64,000 nt of DNA, from contig WBMZ01003455.1 of the NCBI GenBank assembly GCA_013400975.1, positions 1 to 64,000 of the forward strand, given 5' to 3'. Numbering within the stretch: the first letter of the stretch is position 1; each line of letters opens with the position of its first letter. The position numbers and the translations under genes were made by a program. Shown in pieces: positions 26,088-39,700 of the stretch. Source of the DNA: Atrichornis clamosus (Eukaryota; Chordata; Aves; Passeriformes; Menuridae). The notes under the pieces are model-generated. The model was not told the DNA's origin and made no database searches. It worked only from the letters and a program-made list of their open reading frames with translations.

Positions 26088-26320
26088 GAAAGGGATCTTA
26101 CTCTGGAGAAATAGGGCTGGTGGACACCAAGCTGACCATGAGCCAGCAGTGTGCCCTGGCAGCAATGAAGGCCAGCAGCTGCAGGAGCCAGCAGGTCAAG
26201 AAAGAATTACTTCCCTCAGTTCAGTGCTTGTGGGACTACGTCTAAAAGTCTGCATCCAATATTGGCTCCCCAATGCAAGAAAACACAGCGATAGAGGCAA
26301 CAGGCACAAGCTGGAGCACA
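26088..26320 (+). mobile_element. CR1 fragment with internal deletion
   Basis: The ORF2 end is visible (gacaccaagctgaccatgag, gccagcagtgtgccctggca), followed by a jump to 3' UTR-like sequence (aggcaacaggcacaagctgg). The usual terminus is missing. Confidence 0.72.
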
Positions 26321-29300
26321 AATGCTGTGCCCTTGTTCTGGGCACCTGTCCAGCCATCCCCAAGACTATCTAACCTGCTCTTTAGGGGTCCCAAGGAGAT
26401 TTTAGAATGATATTGGCTACCTATTCCTCCACTGTAGTATCATCATCATTAGAAAATGTCACATCTACTTTGGATCTACCCTGGGCTGGTTACTCTGTCA
26501 AAAAGAACATTTTATCAGTTGGGTACAATTTGTTCTTGTAAAATGTCTGTTCAACCTTGCTTATCTCTTTATTGTCTTTAAGGTGCTGAAATTTATATAG
26601 AAGTGTTAATGTTGTATTCTCTTGGTTCTTCTTTCTCTTTCAGTTAAAAATAAAGTAAATCCTTTCACACTCAGCAAGCCTGAGTCCAGGTCTCTGAAAA
26701 GAGTAGAAGGTTGCTCCTCTGAGTCCAGGATGGATTTCATCAAGTCCTGCCAACCTAGGAGCCTTTACCTGCACTCTGTAAGAAAAAACTTTATATATAA
26801 ATTTTTATTGGGATATATAGGATAGAGAAAGAAGAGGTTAAATAATATTCAGACAATCTAGAATGATTTATGACCAGTCTTTAGCCTAAGGATTGATGTT
26901 TCAGCAATGAAGAAATGTAAGTTTGCAGGTAGTAAAACAACATCAAATCAAATGTTGCCTGAAACTACTTGTGCATAAGTAAAGGAAGGATAGAAAAAGA
27001 AAGATACAGGGAAAAAATGAGGGTTAAACCAAATGAAACCATCATGACTTGCATCACAAAGTGAACAAGTGCAGAGGCAAGAGTTATCTCTACTTTAACA
27101 CGTAGTACATTGTAGTGGCTTTGGCTGGAAAAGAGTTTCTTCATAGTAGCTCGTATGGGGCTACGTTTTGGATTTGTACTTGAAACAGCGCTGATAACAC
27201 AAGGATGTTCTTTTTATTGCTGAGCTGTGCTTGCACAGTGTCAAGGCCCTTTCTGTTTCTCACAACACCCCACCAGCAAGGAAGCTGGGAGTGCACAAGG
27301 AGTTGGGAAGGACACGGCTGGGGTAGCTGATCGCAACTGACCGAAGAAATCCTCCATACCCTGTGGGGTTGTGTTCAGCAATAAAATCTGGGGGAAGAAG
27401 GAGAAAAGTGGGACATTTGGAGTGACAGTGTTTGTCTTCGCCAGTAACCTTTATATGTGATGTAGACCTGCTTTCCTGGGAATGGCTGAACACCTGCCTG
27501 CCCATGGGAAGTGGTGAATGAATTCCTTGTTTTGCTTTGCTTTGCTTGTGTGTGCAGCTTTTGCTTCACCTATTAATTGGTCTATCTCAACCCACAAGCT
27601 TTCACACTTTTATGTTCCCAACATCCCACTGGATGGAGGAGTGATCGAGTGGCTGAGTGGGGCTTAGCTGCTGGCTGGGTTTAAACTACAACATACTGCA
27701 AATAGGAGTGGATTTGCACAGCAAAGCAGTTGGTGCTGAGGATCTGAAATCCACATTTCTGTATTCTTCTTTATTTTGGATGAACTGTAGCCTGACTGTT
27801 CAACTCCCCTTTGCAGCTGCTCCTGGATGCACACCTGGAGCACATCCCCATCCCTGGGAATCTGGTGCATGCAGTTTGAGGGTATTCATGCAACCCAAAG
27901 CAGAAGAATGGGAAATAATAAGAGATTTGCTACAAAAGTGGACTTGTGTTCTGAATCAACATGCTGATGTAGATGCCACCAATGAGAATGCAGGAGGAGG
28001 CTGCAGGTGCTCAAATAAAATAAGTCCATGGCCAAAAGTTAGAAATGGCACTGAAAGAGAAGAGGTAATTTAAAGAGAGACTCAAAATCATGTATTGGCT
28101 CACACGCTACACTTTTAAAAAGTGCAAACATGGCAGAGAAGATGATTCTGATAGATTACCCATGTTGATGCCACAAAAGGAAAGAACAACAATAATAATA
28201 TCATTATTCTAAACTGGACACAGGACTATCTTTGGAGGTTTGTTAGATACATAATGTTACTTAATATTCCTCCCCAGCCAGCCTTAATAAAGATTGAACC
28301 CAAAGATGTGAACTTCACCTTCCCATCTGCTCTACATCTTAACACAAGCTCTCATTGATTGCCATGAACACATCATCATGGAGATGAACTAGGAGCTGGC
28401 TGGAAAGTTGGGGTTTTTTCCCTCTGTTTAGGGTGTCCAGCTTTCACTGCAAGACAACAGCGTGTGCTGGGATGGCAGGAGTGAGCAGAAGATAGGTCCC
28501 AGCCCTACAGCAAGGGAAGGCCCTGGGAATGCAATCTGGGGTACTGCATGTGCCTGCCCACAGCCAGGCTGCACTCTCTCCTGACAGCTTGGTTCACCCC
28601 ACTCCAGCCCAACGTGTTGTGCCTTGTGTCTTTCACTCTAGATTGTGTTCTAGAAAGTACTTCATGTGCTTGAATTCACTTTCAAATATGCTTATACTTC
28701 CAATACTCCTGGATCCAGATGCTCAGGGGCCTGAACAGACCTTCTGTGCTACCCCTGTGACTTCTCCAGTAGGGAAGTCTCCTTGTATCCAGGTTCATGG
28801 GCATGCAAGCAACTTTTCAACACTGAAGAAAGGCATAGTCAGAAGTGAGCCATGGAGACAGTAAAATGAAAAAAATTAGCAAAAAAAAAAAAGATACAAG
28901 AACTCAGCAACTAAAGAGCAGAAAAGAGGATGTGGAAGTTTATATGCAACCAGGTACAAGTCAGACTGGAGTGTTTTCTGTTATCAGCATCTAAATTAAC
29001 GAATTTGATCCAGTTCAGGTATGCCTACGTGAGTGAGAGTGAAGTGCTGCCATACTCCTAAACATAGCTTCAGGGTAATAACCCTGGATAAGCTCAGCAA
29101 GGCTCAGCTTCTTTAGGAAGAGGATGTCTGTGGGTCTTCGAGGATCTTTGAGGCTGGTTTCAAGTAGAATCACAGAAGCAGTACCCAGAAAGGTAATGCT
29201 CCTGTGCCAACTGCTGGGCATATTTGTCCTCACCGCCCTGCTGGGACACCAGATGCTTCAATATCCCAGAGTCACCGAGCAGTAGCCTAAAGTACACTGT

Positions 29301-32300
29301 CAGCCCCTGTGAGTGCTCCAGATCTACTCCTTCTGCAGGATTAAGCAATCTGTTTCAGAGCTTTTTGCTCCCTCTAATGCCCTTATTTACTAGACAATAT
29401 TCAGACATTAATTCAGCAACAGCCTAAAACATGGGTTAAAATTTATCTACTTTCTCTACCCATTTGTACTAGAGGGATGTTTTCATGGCTCACCAGAGGT
29501 ATTACTATAGCCATTTCTCTTGCAGCAGTAGACATCTAAGGTGACTTGCCTCTTTTTGCATTTAGAACTAAATTTGGAATAACTATGCTGTAGCTCAACA
29601 CCAGATTGCCCACACCCATGGTTGAAACATATTTACGCTGCTTCAATCGAAAATTACTTTGCTCCCTCCAGTGGAGGCTGAGAGAGCTTGAAAAAACTCT
29701 GAAACACACCAGAGTGGGGGAAGGTTTGGGGTTACTGGTTCTGCAGTGTGTTGCCACCACAAATCCTATGCACAGTGCCATTGAGAGAAGCCTCATAGCA
29801 GAGATCCATTTCAGATTTTGCTTTGCTCCTCCAATCTGATTCATGCTGTAAAACTGTGATCTGACTATGCTATGGGGAGAGCTAGCAGGTTTACTTGGAA
29901 AGCTGTGGAGCAGACTCACGGTGTCCTCACTGGTAGCTGCCAAATTTCCACTCATCTTTCCCCTCTTCTCCTTACTGTTCCTTTTCCATCTGTTCCTCAG
30001 TCAAGCTACACATTAGCATCTCTGCTTCAGGGCGAAGAACAGACACACAGTGCACAACAGAGATGTCAGGGTACTGGAGGAGGGAGCAGGAACTCTCTGT
30101 GGGCACCCACGACCCCTTAAATCACCCCAGCTTTCCTGACTGAGCTAATCTAGGAGTCCACTTTCAGCTCATCAAAAACTGGGTCAGAATTTACAGTGCT
30201 CTGTCACAACCCAAAGTAGACAGATGTTGGAAATTCTTCTTCTGGTCCTGAAGCCCTCTAACTTTTTCAGACTTTCCTGTAGTGGCACTTACCATTACAA
30301 ACCAAGGACAGGAGTCAAATCACTGCATTTTAAATGTCTGCAAGGGCAACACCTCCATCCGTGAGACTCCTGTGGAGTGGCTTTCAGAAGGCACCTCCAG
30401 TAGACAGCACCATGGGAAGATGGGTGACCCAGCCTGGAACTGCCCATCTTTTTCATAAAGACAGCTTATTCTGACCAGTTCAGCTATGAGCCTCCACATC
30501 AGCTTTCTTCCATGAGCCACCCAATCCATCTTCAGCAGAGACTTCTTTTGATCTGGAAGAGGAAAGGATCCCATGGGGCACAGCCATGAGATCCTGCCGT
30601 TACTGTCTATATCTAATACACATACACGTATGCAATCAGAATTCTGTCATGTCCTCATTTGGGATACTTTACTTTGCAATCTTAACAGTTTGCTTTAACT
30701 ACTATTTGTTTCTGGGCTCTTTTACAAAGTAATGATAAGAAATCAGGAGACCAAATACCTGACTTCTTTTTGGTTCCTTCTCAGCAGGTCTGTAGCCTTG
30801 AGGCTCATAGCACAGAGCAAGCAGGGTAAGTTGGAGTCGGGACATTTCAGAGATAAAAGCTGGCAAAAAGGGAAGGCACTGTTTCTTAGTCATATTCTTA
30901 GAAATACCTGAACCATTTAGACTGAAACCATTCCCGAGTTCATCCTGAAGCAGATTTTATCCATGGGAGCTTATTGCAAAGACCTGCAGTACAGCATGGA
31001 GCAGTGCAGCTGTGAAGTGGGGCGGTAAACACTCGCTTGCTAAATTTCTGTTGGACTACAGACTACAAGCCTCAGTGACATTGTATAGCAGGAACATCAC
31101 CTTGAGTTGGGCACTCAGAGAAAAATGATTTCCTTTATGAGTTTTGACTTTTGTTCTTCCTAGTTTCATTTATATTTTTTTGTTTCTAATATTGAGAGCC
31201 AGGGAGATCAGGAACTGCTCCTCAGAGTGTCCTTTGCACAGAGGTACTTGAGCCTTTTGTTTGACTGCATTCTTAACATATTTGCGGAGCACAGTCATAT
31301 TAATGTCTAACAGGCTAATAACAAATACCTGCAATGTCCTTCACAGACCTCCCAAACAATGGCAACCACAGATCTTGCAGTTCTGGTATTCTTGCTGGTG
31401 GCCTAGTCAATAACTAAAATGGATTAAAGCGACATTGTTGGGAAACAATTAAGGAAGACATCTGACGAGACGTCCTTGTGAATGGCAGCACACAAACAAT
31501 AGGATCTGAACACCCAGGTCACACAGCTCACACAAGGACATGGTTGCCTGCCCTGTGCCAGTTAATCGATCATGGAGCAAATCAGTACAGACTCCTGAGA
31601 CACACCGTGGTGATTTTGAGCTGGTTGGTACAGAGGAAGATGGAAAATCATGTCAGTAATCCAGCCCCACTATGACTGTGACGCAAGAGCAATAGTTCTT
31701 AAGCCAGCAAGAGCCAGCAACGTCCCCATTCCTCTTTTCACAGCTTGCTTCCCTGCCTGAAGGCAGGAGCAGATTTCTAGGGCAGGGGCCTTGATTTCAG
31801 GGATTTTAAGAACTAGAATAGTGGGCTCAAAGTAGAAGTAAGAGAGAACGTAAGGATAGTATTTTCCCCCTTGAAATAACTCAAAGTTTGGTTGGATTTT
31901 CAGAAGGCTTCTCCCCATCAAGGTCATTTTAATTCCAGAACAATGAAGAACGTCAGTTGCCATGAGTTAGCATCTGCCTCTAACAAGAAATGCGCTGGGC
32001 TGTCACAGGACAAGATATCCTTGCATGGGAGGTTTCAAAACTATCTATCAATAAAACATCTTTTGATATGGCAAGGAGTAAATTTTACATGCATCAGTTT
32101 ATTTTAAGTAAAGCAAATATCAGATGTTTATCTACTAAGGAAAGTTCTCATAAAGTCACACTAACAGCCATTAAGCAATTCAAAAATCTTGAGTGGAAGG
32201 TCCTAAAAAGTGATAAGTGCCCTTATATCATTAATACGTTAATAGTGAGATACCTCAGGTAATGTTTAACTGTAGAATGAGGCAGTAGTAATAAAAATGA

Positions 32301-32567
32301 CACCTAAACAAGCATTAATTATTCTTCTAATCGAGGTACTGTTTCTCTAATTGAAGTATTATCTTCAAAAAATTGGAGTGATTAAATAAGAGGCATATTT
32401 ACAAACACTGTCTTCAGACAGAGTGTAAAAGTTATCAGCATAGATATATGTTAATAAATAATGCTTGAGTAAAAACTATATTTTGGATCAGTTTTCAAAT
32501 GCTAGCCAGGAATAAAGGAGTTTAATGGCATTTCATATGCTGTATTTTTAGACTGTCAGAGAAAAAT

Positions 32568-32589
32568 ACTATATATATATATATATACA
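32568..32589. repeat. TA dinucleotide microsatellite
   Basis: About ten uninterrupted TA units. Confidence 0.9.
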
Positions 32590-33248
32590 AATAGCAATAT
32601 CATAAAATGTCAATTTATGTAAAAAGAATGCTTTGTAGTGGTTACAAGAGCCCCAACTCATTTTCCTGTATGACCAGGCTAGTCTAATGTTTGTGTCTGT
32701 ATTTGTTAGTTTTGTTTAACGGTTGTGTTGGAATTAGAATCCATTTGTGTACATATGTACATTAAGACTCTGGCACAGGCAGACATAGATGTGTGTCCAA
32801 GAACTGAGGAGAGAGCTTTACATATGGATTCTTAAGAAAAATAGGGTTTTATAGCTGCACTAATCAGGAGCACGTTGCCTGGCATAGTCATCCTCAATCT
32901 CTTCTGCTGGAAATTTAGACATGAATTTGTTGGTGCTTTAAGGGGACAGCCACTACTCTGCACATGTCATTTATTCTTTCTACTCATTTTTCTGGCACTT
33001 CGCTCCACTACCATAGACATCATTCTCTCATCCTCTCCATCCTGCCTTCAGAATACAAAAACTCTCTGAATTGTTTTTTTTTTTTTTTTGAGCACAAGGA
33101 ACACGAGGTCATAGGATGTCAGGGATGGTCTTCCACAACCATGTATATCTTAGCACTTCATCAAAGTTGCTCCCCTCTGCACCCCTCACTGAGTCTCTGG
33201 CCCCCCATGCTACTCCCACTGCTCCCTAATCCCGGGCACAAAGACAAA

Positions 33249-33308
33249 CAGCCATGGTACAGCAAGTGCTGAGCAGCCATGGTTGCAGCCATGGTACAGC
33301 AAGTGCTG
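33249..33308. repeat. 23 bp direct repeat, two copies
   Basis: 33249-33271 and 33286-33308 are identical (cagccatggtacagcaagtg followed by ctg). The first ten bases occur a third time between them. Confidence 0.85.
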
Positions 33309-34517
33309 GGCTCCTGTTCACACCCTAGCTCTCCTTCCCAGCATGGCTCTCCTCACCCTCCTGGGGACACTTTGAAAGTGAGTTCTCATGCGACAGATTC
33401 ACCAGACTGCTGTTCTGACTGCAGCTCCCTGGGAGCAGCCTGGTTCATCCTCTGTGACTTCAGCCCATGGACTTTCCGAGCTCCTGGCGGGCAGGAATGT
33501 GTGCAAGTGCTGCCATTCAGCAGCTCAGACCTACCAGGGTCTTGCTTACACAACCTGCCAAAATGACAAACCCTTGCCACAGCTTCCGGGATAAGAGTCA
33601 AAAGACTGAGTTTAAATATTAACAAAATGCTCGGCGGTGCACAAGGCAGTCAAGGCTGAGCACAATGTTCTGCAATTGGGTTATACCAGTTTGGAAAATC
33701 TTGCCTTTCAATGGCCTCATGTATACACAAGTTTCATTTTCCAATGCCTAGGCAGTTAGCAAGAGAAGGCATGTCTGTTGTCCTGAAGAAATTTTTTTTT
33801 TAAGCTCAAACGACTAAATCAACCCCAGAATTGTCTCTTTCCAGCCCAGAATGAGTGCTCAGATGTTTCTGCTTTACTGTGGGTTGACAGGAGGAGGGGA
33901 AATGCTGGAAGCAGAGTGGTAGGGACATCTCCCTGCTCCTCTTCCTCAGATCTGATTGCTAAGCCCTCCAAAGGAGCCTTGCAGAAGGGTTGCCCTTCCA
34001 CAAGAGCACACTGCCAGCCCTTCGTGCAAGGATGAGACCTCAGCTGGGGGTGCAAGGAAAGCGGTCAGGCCATCCTCCCTGGCCCTGGCCCCCATGCCCT
34101 TCTTGCACACGAAGGTGTTGCAGGCCCCACAGGGGCTAATGCCATGTTGGGCATCTGTACTCACCTCCCCCACATGTAAGTGCCTGGCTGCAGGTACAGA
34201 AACCCCCTCAGGAGCACACAGCCAAGCACTTCCATAGGTTAATTCATATTTCCTTGCATCCTATCAGCCTCCCCTGCAAGCTGGCTCTCCTGGTTACTTC
34301 TGCCATCTCAGCCATCTGCAGTTGGACATTTCCATCTGTGCTCTCCTAAAAGCCCTGACTTTTTCCTTTGTTTCATCCAATGTCCATCAATTGTGGTATG
34401 TCTCACTATAGAGAGTTGTTTAAAGTCAGAGTCATTGGGACAAAACCCATTTGCTTAGAATTAACTAATACCTTCAGTTGGAAGAAAATTTTTCAGAAAC
34501 TTCAGGAACATCTTGAA

Positions 34518-34574
34518 GGAAGGCAGAAGGGTTCCTTCTACCTTCCTCTTAAAATGAGGAAGGCAGAAGGGTTC
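34518..34574. repeat. 17 bp direct repeat with an inverted copy between
   Basis: 34518-34534 and 34558-34574 are identical (ggaaggcagaagggttc). The sequence between contains a nearly perfect reverse complement (ccttctaccttcc). Confidence 0.8.
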
Positions 34575-36649
34575 TTGGGGCGGAGGGAATCCTTTTGGCA
34601 AAGGCTCACTTCACACCCAGGAGATGAGGCAGAATGCTTTCCAGGCTTGCCAGCACTAACAGCAGCAGGTCTCTTCCCACAGTGGGCTGCTCAGAGCCCA
34701 TCAGGACCCAGGCTGCTGTGGGCAGTGCAGCACTTCCAACCCAAACTGCAGCAACACAGCACCTCAGAATATCACGAGTGTCTGCAAAACTTTGTGTGTG
34801 TCTTTTATTTATTGTGATTACTAATTAGGAGCTGGTACCAATGGGACCAACAGTGCTGCATTGTACCTTGCATACATAACTCAGGCAACAGACCCTGCCC
34901 ACCTTGTCCTGAGGGTGAATCCTGCGAATTCAAAACAAGCTGTAATCTGACTCCCCAGTGCTGTTTAAATCACTCTCTGAGAACGCAGTTGAGTAAATAA
35001 AGGTCTGGCTTGGCTAATGAAACAAAATGATTTAACAAAATGAAGGAATACACGTTTGTATGGTTCTTTTTCTAGGACAGAGGATAATTTAATTGGTGCT
35101 TGTCCTGCTAGTGTGTTAGACTGCAACCAACTTGTATTTATCAGATGTACTTAGATACATGGTTTTTATTTTAGGCCCATCCCGAGTTATAAATTAAGAA
35201 GTCTTTCCAGGAGACCTTGGAAAATATTACATCATGCAAGTGCAGCCAGTAGGTAAAAGATAATTAACTTTTGATCATAAAGGCAGATAATAAAAAGAGT
35301 ACTAACATTTGAAGACATTTTTCATAAAAGCCACTATGATATGAAAGGGTACTATAGTATTTATAATGATAAAACCTTAAAATTTAGTGGTAGCTAATGC
35401 CTTTGTAAGGGATATGACACAAGTCAGGAATTTCCTCACACTCTGTGGTACTTTGTAATATTGTTTCGGGACTGAGTTCTAAGCCCCAGAAACACAAAAT
35501 TTATGGCATTATGAAGAGCAAGCATGAAATTTCCATTGGCAACCAGACTGGACCATCTGAAAACACTCACTCCAAGCACATGGACTATGTGACCATTTTT
35601 TTCATGCAAACATCCTGTGATGGGAAGGACAGTTTGATAAGGACTGTTTACTTGTCTGTCCTTTCTTTGCAAAATCACCTCCCCAGAGCTCCAGCTACAC
35701 ATTTCTATCCATCAGATTTTATTTTTCCCAGCCAGGATAACCACACTGTTGTGCTTGTGGAGACTCCCAGATGCTGCTGGCCTCATCTCAATGAGGCATG
35801 GCCTCGTGTCTCCTTGCCCTTTAAGGAAGAGCCCTGCTCTTATTTTATCCTCCTTTTGTTTGCTCTAAATTACCTTCTTCATAGACTTTGATAATTGGCT
35901 GGTAAGAATGGGCGGCTTCTCCTTCTCCTCCACGGGTCCCCCAAATGCTTGTTTTCAAGGGATTTGTGTCCAGTATTATGGTTGTTTTCCCCAATCCCAG
36001 TGCTGCCCTTCAGACTGACCAGTTCCTTATTGCCTTATTTTTAAGTGTTCTTGCATGAAGCTCTGCATGGGTGAGATTCCCTTTTTAATCTCACCCAAAG
36101 GACTCTTTTGTTTCACTCATGTAGCTCAGCACTCAGAACCCTGTCGGTGATTCACTGGGAATGATGCCAGCTATTGAGAAAGAAGCTCATTTCCTGGAGC
36201 AACTATCTTTTCCGAGATGGCCTTTATCCTAAACTGATTAGTTGCAGTATTTTTAGCTTGTTTGATCTGGCATGATTACACCCTGAAGCAGCCTGTTGAG
36301 GAGCCAAGGGGAGCACCAGCCCTGGCAACAGGTGCTGTGGCCAGGATCTGTTCCAGAGGCTGCTGCAAAAGAAGGTGCCAGCACCTGAGCACTGGAGGGT
36401 TTTCCCATTGCTGTTACTGCCCACTTGTTGCAAAATGACTTTGCACACCTGGCTTTGGGATTTGCAATATTGCATGTTTCTATTCCAGCTGGAGGAAATG
36501 CAGCTCTTTTTATCAATAATGTTGTAGGTAGGAACTGCAGTAGTGGCCACTCTGGGATCCAGAGACAACTGTGGGCCTGACTACAGCCCTGGGTGGCCCG
36601 ATTTCCTTCAGATTTGGTACAGGGAGCAAAGAAGCCTCTTTCTTTACTG

Positions 36650-36706
36650 AAAAAAAAAAAAAACCCGCAAAAAAAAAAAAAAAAACCAGGAAAAAAAAAA
36701 AAAAAG

Positions 36707-36738
<32 letters not shown>

Positions 36739-36756
36739 AAAAAAAGAAAAGAAATA
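36650..36756. repeat. A-rich tract of about 107 bp
   Basis: Runs of 13-20 A are interrupted by short cccgc, ccagg and single G. On the other strand it makes a long poly-Phe reading frame that is not a gene. Confidence 0.92.
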
Positions 36757-39700
36757 GACTGAAACCATAGGCTGTATGCAAGTCACAGCTAAGCCACATG
36801 AGCACCGAAGCTTCTCCTTTCACAAGCAGAGGCCAAAATATCAGCTACAAGCATTGTGGGGCTAGAAAAAAGCTAGGAGTCAGGGCTGGGCTGAATGAGA
36901 GATGCTCTGGATGAGCCCAGGACCCCCAGAGCTGATGGGTCTGGGGCTGTGAGCACAGAAATACAGACATTGCTGCTGTTTCTCTTTGCTTCAACAAGTG
37001 ATAAATGAAAATTCATTCAAATGCTCCATTTGTGGTTTTTTGTTTAGTTGTTTTGGGGTTTTTTTTCCCTGTATCTCTCAGTTGTCACACTTGTAAACCT
37101 CCTCAAATAAGCTCTGCTAATAAAGAATGCTACAGCTGGGATTATATTATATATAACCACTTTCCTACCTCTGCCTTCTGAGCATGCCAGGTCAGGCCAC
37201 CTGCTCGTCTGCATAAAGATTTCATCATCTTCCTGTGTCAATCTGCAAATAAGCAGATAGGAAGACTATTCAGGGGTGTGAATGCAACAGAGGGTACTGT
37301 GGGGCTTTTCAACAGCATGTGAAAAATCTCATTTGTAGATTGAGAATGAGAGGGATGAACAGAATTATGTTTAGTTTCTGCTTACAATTGAATTAATCTC
37401 TTGAATTTTACCTTCAATTTGCCCTGCTTGTATTTAATATAACAGTATTTTTAAAATATAAATAACATTTTATTTACTGTTTAATGTATTTTGATTTTTT
37501 GAAAGTATGCAGTACATGTATGGTATAGAGAAGCAAACTTTAAGGAAGTGAAAGTTTGCTGGCACTAATCTAAAAATTAATCTAAACTACCGATCTTCAG
37601 CATGTGGTCTTTGAAGCTAGTGTTTTACTTCTAAAAATCTCTGTGACACAAGTAAGAAAAGCAAACTTTTCTGTTATAGATTTCAAAGTATGCTTGGAAG
37701 ATCCATATGAAAATGTTCATGAGCCCATAGATAGAAGAAGTATGTTAACAGTAAATTGAAAAATAACAATAATTCCAAAGAATGTTAGTGGCAAATCGTT
37801 GCAATGTAGGGACTGGGATTCCCTCTCTTAACAATTACCAAAATATTCAGGAAAGGGAGGCTCCTTAAATATTCTGAAACTATCCTCATGTAAGTTCAAA
37901 AGACAAAACACTCCATATCCCATGACCACTTGTTTTGTACAATTCCAGGAGAAGAACAGGCTGGTAATAGAAGTGAGTTCAGGTTAAAATTCCCAAATCC
38001 AGATGTGATTTCAAAGGGGCTGTGCACACATGGATAACTCTGGAACCAATACTTGGCAATGAAGTGGGGGATTGCAGACCCCAGACCTGTGTAGCCATGG
38101 AGCCTGCAGACAGGTGAATCCCTCAGCTAGATGAACACAGCAATGTTGCTTCATAAGCAAAACCTCAGATCATTTCATTTTGCACATTCTTGCAAAACAA
38201 GCTGACGCTGATAGGAATGCAGGAACTGATAAGAGACCTGGTGAAATATTGGGAAAGACATTTTTCCATGTCACTGTTACCTGAGGGAAACTTCAGGCAT
38301 ACTTCACACAGTTTAAGGAATGGTGCAGTCTAAAGTATCTGGAGATAGTGGAGTATTTTATTGCACTAGTATCTGCAAAGGTACATCACACAGGGAGACC
38401 TAGAACACAAACATAAATGATTACAAGGAGATGGCTCTGACAATGTTTGAATATATTCTAATGTTCCACCAGCTACATAGAAATACATTACTTGTTTAGG
38501 TTATTTTTAGCAGTTGATATTAAGGTTGTTTCAAAATGGATAAGCAAGCAAAAGTGTGCTCAGCTGGCCTTTAAGAAAGAAACTGGGAACAGTGGCCAGG
38601 ATTTTCCTGTGAAATGCAGTGCTGATACATTCATGGAACTTCCTTGTCGTATGCTGCCAGGCACCATTTTCACCATTTATAATTAGTTTGGTTTTGCTTT
38701 TGCTTTCATGACAGTTTGCTGTTGTTCCTATTTAACAGAAATATTTTGGGATTAATTGAAACTCAAGTAACCACTGTTGTGGTCTTCAAGGATCATTATC
38801 TTGACTGTCCTCTGTGGAGGCACAAAGCAGACCAAAGACATGGTTTGAGGATGGACTTAAGGGCAAATTGTCCAGCAGTGCTGAGGGGTGGGAAGAAAGA
38901 CTCTTCTTGGCTCAACAGTGGTGACATAGACAGTAGTGTCAGGCCACATCCAACACACACCACAACTCCTGGGCTTCAGCTGACCAACTCCCAAGAGAAG
39001 AATAAACTATCCCTCCCTCTGCCATCTGCTCCTTCTTGCCCAAAGGGAAAGACATCTAAGGAGACCCAGTGGGAACACCACATCTTTCTCTGGGGCCAGC
39101 ACCCCATTACTGTGTTACTGTGCACATTACTGGACAATTTCAGCAGCAAAGGGCAGCAGCGAAAGCCACAGGCATCCGGCACCCTGGCTTCCCAGAGATG
39201 GGACATGCCTAGAGGAGGAATACACGTAGACACTGCATGCAAGCCTGAGGTGGACAGGACACCCTGCGAGGCTTCTCCTTTAGCCTGATGGAACATAGGA
39301 TGTTTTTACACTCTCACATGACTGAAAAGCTCTTGCAAATGGGGGTCCCACATGCATCTCTGGGGCAGATGTCCTTGAAGCCAGCAGACAGGACGGACAT
39401 CAGGGTGGAGTGGCAAGGCTGAGCCTCCCATTCCAGCACAGAACAAACAAGGCTATCTATGTCTCTGCTTTATTTTCAGATATCTGAACCCTCATTACAG
39501 TCTTCACATGTAGCAGTATCTGTACCAGTGTCTGTAGCAGTATCTGGCTGTGACACTGCAGATTCCCTGACTCAGCCATCGCCAGCTCCACAGGGCTCTG
39601 TGACTGCATCCTCCCACCACGGGGATCCCCAGCCTGGTTGAGTCTCAATGTATTGCTAGATTCAGCAACTGTAAAAGGAGAGTCAAGTGCTGAATCAACA

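Noticed and set aside
27640..27700. Phrase gctggctgggtttaaactac, similar to sequence common in avian LTR elements
   Set aside because: Only a few tens of bases match from memory; no LTR ends or internal region can be shown.
36253..36786. 177-codon minus-strand ORF with a long poly-Phe run
   Set aside because: It reads through the A-rich tract; the Phe run is simple repeat and the rest resembles no protein.
38716..39288. 190-codon plus-strand ORF
   Set aside because: No similarity to a known family is visible and the opposite strand is also open; no exon-like borders.
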